This document shows, piece by piece, positions 34,040-35,574 of a stretch of DNA of 35,574 nt (its first letter is position 1; each line of letters starts with the position of its first letter). The translations under genes were made by a program, and so were the position numbers. Location of the stretch: positions 1-35,574 of the forward strand of contig NCSJ02000408.1 of assembly GCA_002812745.2 (NCBI GenBank), written 5' to 3'. The stretch comes from Scytalidium lignicola (taxonomy: Eukaryota; Ascomycota; Leotiomycetes). The notes below the pieces were generated by a model. The model worked only from the letters and a program-made list of their open reading frames with translations, was not told the DNA's origin and did no database searches.

Positions 34040-35340
34040 TACCTGAAGGTGAAGAGTTATCTACTCAGTGGTGATGCTTATAAGTACTCTTATGTTTATA
34101 CTTCCTCTTCTTCAACAAAAGGTCATCATCCCCTCTACTACCTTTATTACTACTACTACTATCTTCACTGCCATTGCCATCACTATTGGCAAGGTTATTA
34201 GGCTAAACAAGAGAGGCTGCAAACTTGTTATCTCCAAACCAAAGATGACACCTTAAAGAGGTAGAGGGAGGACTAAGTACAAGGCTAGCAAAGAGTATTA
34301 CACCAAGGACCAAGACTAAGATAAATATCATTGACTCAGAATGCTTGTTAATAGAGCAAGCAAGGCAACAACAAGGAGTAACAAGGATATTACCCCCTTG
34401 TGTTCTTAAGAGATAAGAGTAAGTAGGACAACGAATTAGAGGGATAAGAGAACTATTGTTATTGTTATCATTTGACTCTTCTAACTTGCTTAACTTAGTA
34501 TCCTCTGAAGAGGATATGTCTTCATCAGAGAATATGTCATTATCAAAGAGATTCGTTTGCAAAACATCAATAATATACTAGTTAAAAGGAAAGGAAGAAA
34601 AAATACTTATTATCTTTTGAATAGTATTATTTAAAGCTTTAAAGCAATCATTAACACTCTTCAAGATCTTACTAACTACACTTAACCTATCATCATCTAT
34701 CTTTTCCTTCTTGATTTCCTAGCAAAGTATGTTCTTAACATGTTTAGTATATTCATATTACATTACCTAAAAGGCAATAACAGCCATAGTATTACTTACT
34801 ATTACTTAGTCAGCAAGCTAGAGTAACTTATTCATATAACAACAATACTCCTTAAGAACTTTTCTATACTTTTTGTACTTACAAGTACATTCTTCATACT
34901 TGTTGTTAGTTTGTAGAATAAAACACTTAAAGTTAAGTTGAGTAGATAAAGACTTACTATACTATAAGTAACAAGAATATATGAGTTTTTTGTATTTCTT
35001 AACTATAATAAGTTAATCATGTATTAGTCAAAGAGTTAATGAAAGTGAACAAAGGAAACTCACTTAAAAGTTAAGAGATCTAACAAAAAAGATTATAAAA
35101 GTTAATCGAAGAACTCTTGATATGTTAAAGGAGAAAAGGATGAAAAGAAGAGAAGTAAAGTACTTACATAATCATAATTAAAAGTNAAAAAACAATAGAT
35201 GATAAGACAAGTATTTGTACAATACTATTCAAAGCTCAACTTCAAGCTTCAAAGAACTAGAGAAGGGGAAAACTTACCTTGTAAAGGTGATGGATAAGGT
35301 AACGAAGAGAGAAAAGGAGGAGAAAGAGAATAACAAGGAG
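34040..35340 (-). pseudogene. Unassigned transposon ORF remnant, leftward
   Basis: Reading leftwards, a Cys/Lys-rich piece (about 34,870-34,920, CTCKYKKYRKVLKEYCC) is followed by helical and acidic stretches. The open frame 34,203-34,562 includes DNDIFSDEDISSSEDTKL and ends in a hydrophobic run. A DSSSSNKGSRGDDDLLLKKRK stretch follows beyond its stop. No catalytic domain is recognisable. Cys-rich, then coiled, then acidic composition resembles accessory ORFs of fungal mobile elements, but I cannot name the family. It replaces the expected gypsy 3' LTR. Confidence 0.35.
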
Positions 35341-35342
35341 GG

Positions 35343-35350
35343 TTTATATA
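35343..35350 (-). promoter_or_regulatory. TATATAAA box reading leftwards
   Basis: TATATAAA on the minus strand sits between the GACCGT-rich terminus on its right and the leftward ORF remnant on its left. This fits a promoter inside a transposon end. Confidence 0.4.
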
Positions 35351-35359
35351 GACCTAGAC

Positions 35360-35574
35360 TGGCCGGACCGTTGCATTGGACCGTGGTCTGGACCAGACCG
35401 TGAGGTTTTTACGGACCGTTTCAGACCGTGGTCTGAGCAATTTAAATTGTGGGGACCGTTTTCAGACCGTAGACTGTACAGTCCAGACCGTGAGGACTAC
35501 AGTCTGAAGTCAAAAATTTGAGACTGGACTGTACGGTCTACGGTCTGAAACCAAATAAATATGGGGACTGTTTT
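35360..35574. repeat. GACCGT-rich transposon terminus
   Basis: Normal-composition DNA with GACCGT at least eight times forward (from about 35,366) and ACGGTC twice in reverse near 35,533 and 35,540. It includes the near-palindrome CAGACCGTGGTCTG (35,422-35,435). The last bases read GGGGACTGTTTT, which on the minus strand gives AAAACAGTCCCC. Arrays of short subterminal motifs near a CAG-type end are seen in hAT elements, so an hAT-like end is possible. The outer boundary is outside the window. Confidence 0.5.

Noticed and set aside
1515..35186. Scattered single undetermined bases (n)
   Set aside because: Nearly all lie beside runs of A or T (for example 1,515, 6,681, 16,109, 18,536 and 35,186), so they most likely mark uncertain homopolymer length, not biology. 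They do mean that some frameshifts in the relics may be sequencing errors.
1..35574. tRNA, rRNA or CRISPR features
   Set aside because: No cloverleaf-like or rRNA sequence was recognised by eye, and the repeats seen are transposon ends, microsatellites or foldbacks. A tRNA-specific search was not possible.

Overview
This window looks like part of a filamentous ascomycete (Pezizomycotina) genome. Genes have short GT-AG introns of about 50-130 nt, and secondary-metabolism enzymes of fungal type are present. Most of the DNA has been driven to extreme AT by changes that look like repeat-induced point mutation (RIP): transposon reading frames can still be followed through TAA/TAG codons standing where CAA, CAG or TGG is expected, and key residues are altered by C-to-T or G-to-A changes. 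The species cannot be named from the sequence.

Layout. (1) 1-6,700 is an AT-rich block holding a plus-strand Helitron relic (Rep/HUH region, Y2 tyrosines, Pif1-like helicase) with a GC-normal left edge. (2) 6,703-9,231 is a Mutator-like (MULE) DNA transposon with both 60-bp terminal inverted repeats and a decayed minus-strand transposase. (3) 9,232-11,690 is an AT-rich desert ending in a long AAGAAT repeat. (4) About 11,700-20,930 is an island of normal composition with four intron-containing genes: a SnoaL-like protein (-), a secreted laccase/ascorbate-oxidase-type multicopper oxidase (-), an O-methyltransferase (-) and a second, divergent O-methyltransferase (+). (5) 20,928 to about 22,200 is a Fot1/pogo-type Tc1-mariner relic, followed by Ty1/copia pol (about 22,360-24,960), repeats, and a separate copia gag relic (to about 27,090). 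(6) 27,915 to about 34,000 is a Ty3/gypsy chromovirus with a well-kept 5' LTR and a ruined pol. (7) 34,040-35,574 is a leftward-reading unknown element whose terminus carries many GACCGT motifs.

How the genes may work together. SnoaL-like cyclase/isomerase-type proteins, multicopper oxidases that couple or oxidise phenols, and SAM-dependent O-methyltransferases are typical tailoring enzymes for aromatic polyketides or related phenolics. The four genes could act on one aromatic product, but no polyketide synthase, other core enzyme, regulator or transporter lies in the window. This is either one edge of a larger cluster or an orphan tailoring island between transposon blocks. The second O-methyltransferase appears to have lost a splice acceptor, so part of the set may be decaying.

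Exon-intron structures were derived by hand from frame, splice consensus and family motifs; they are not transcript-supported.
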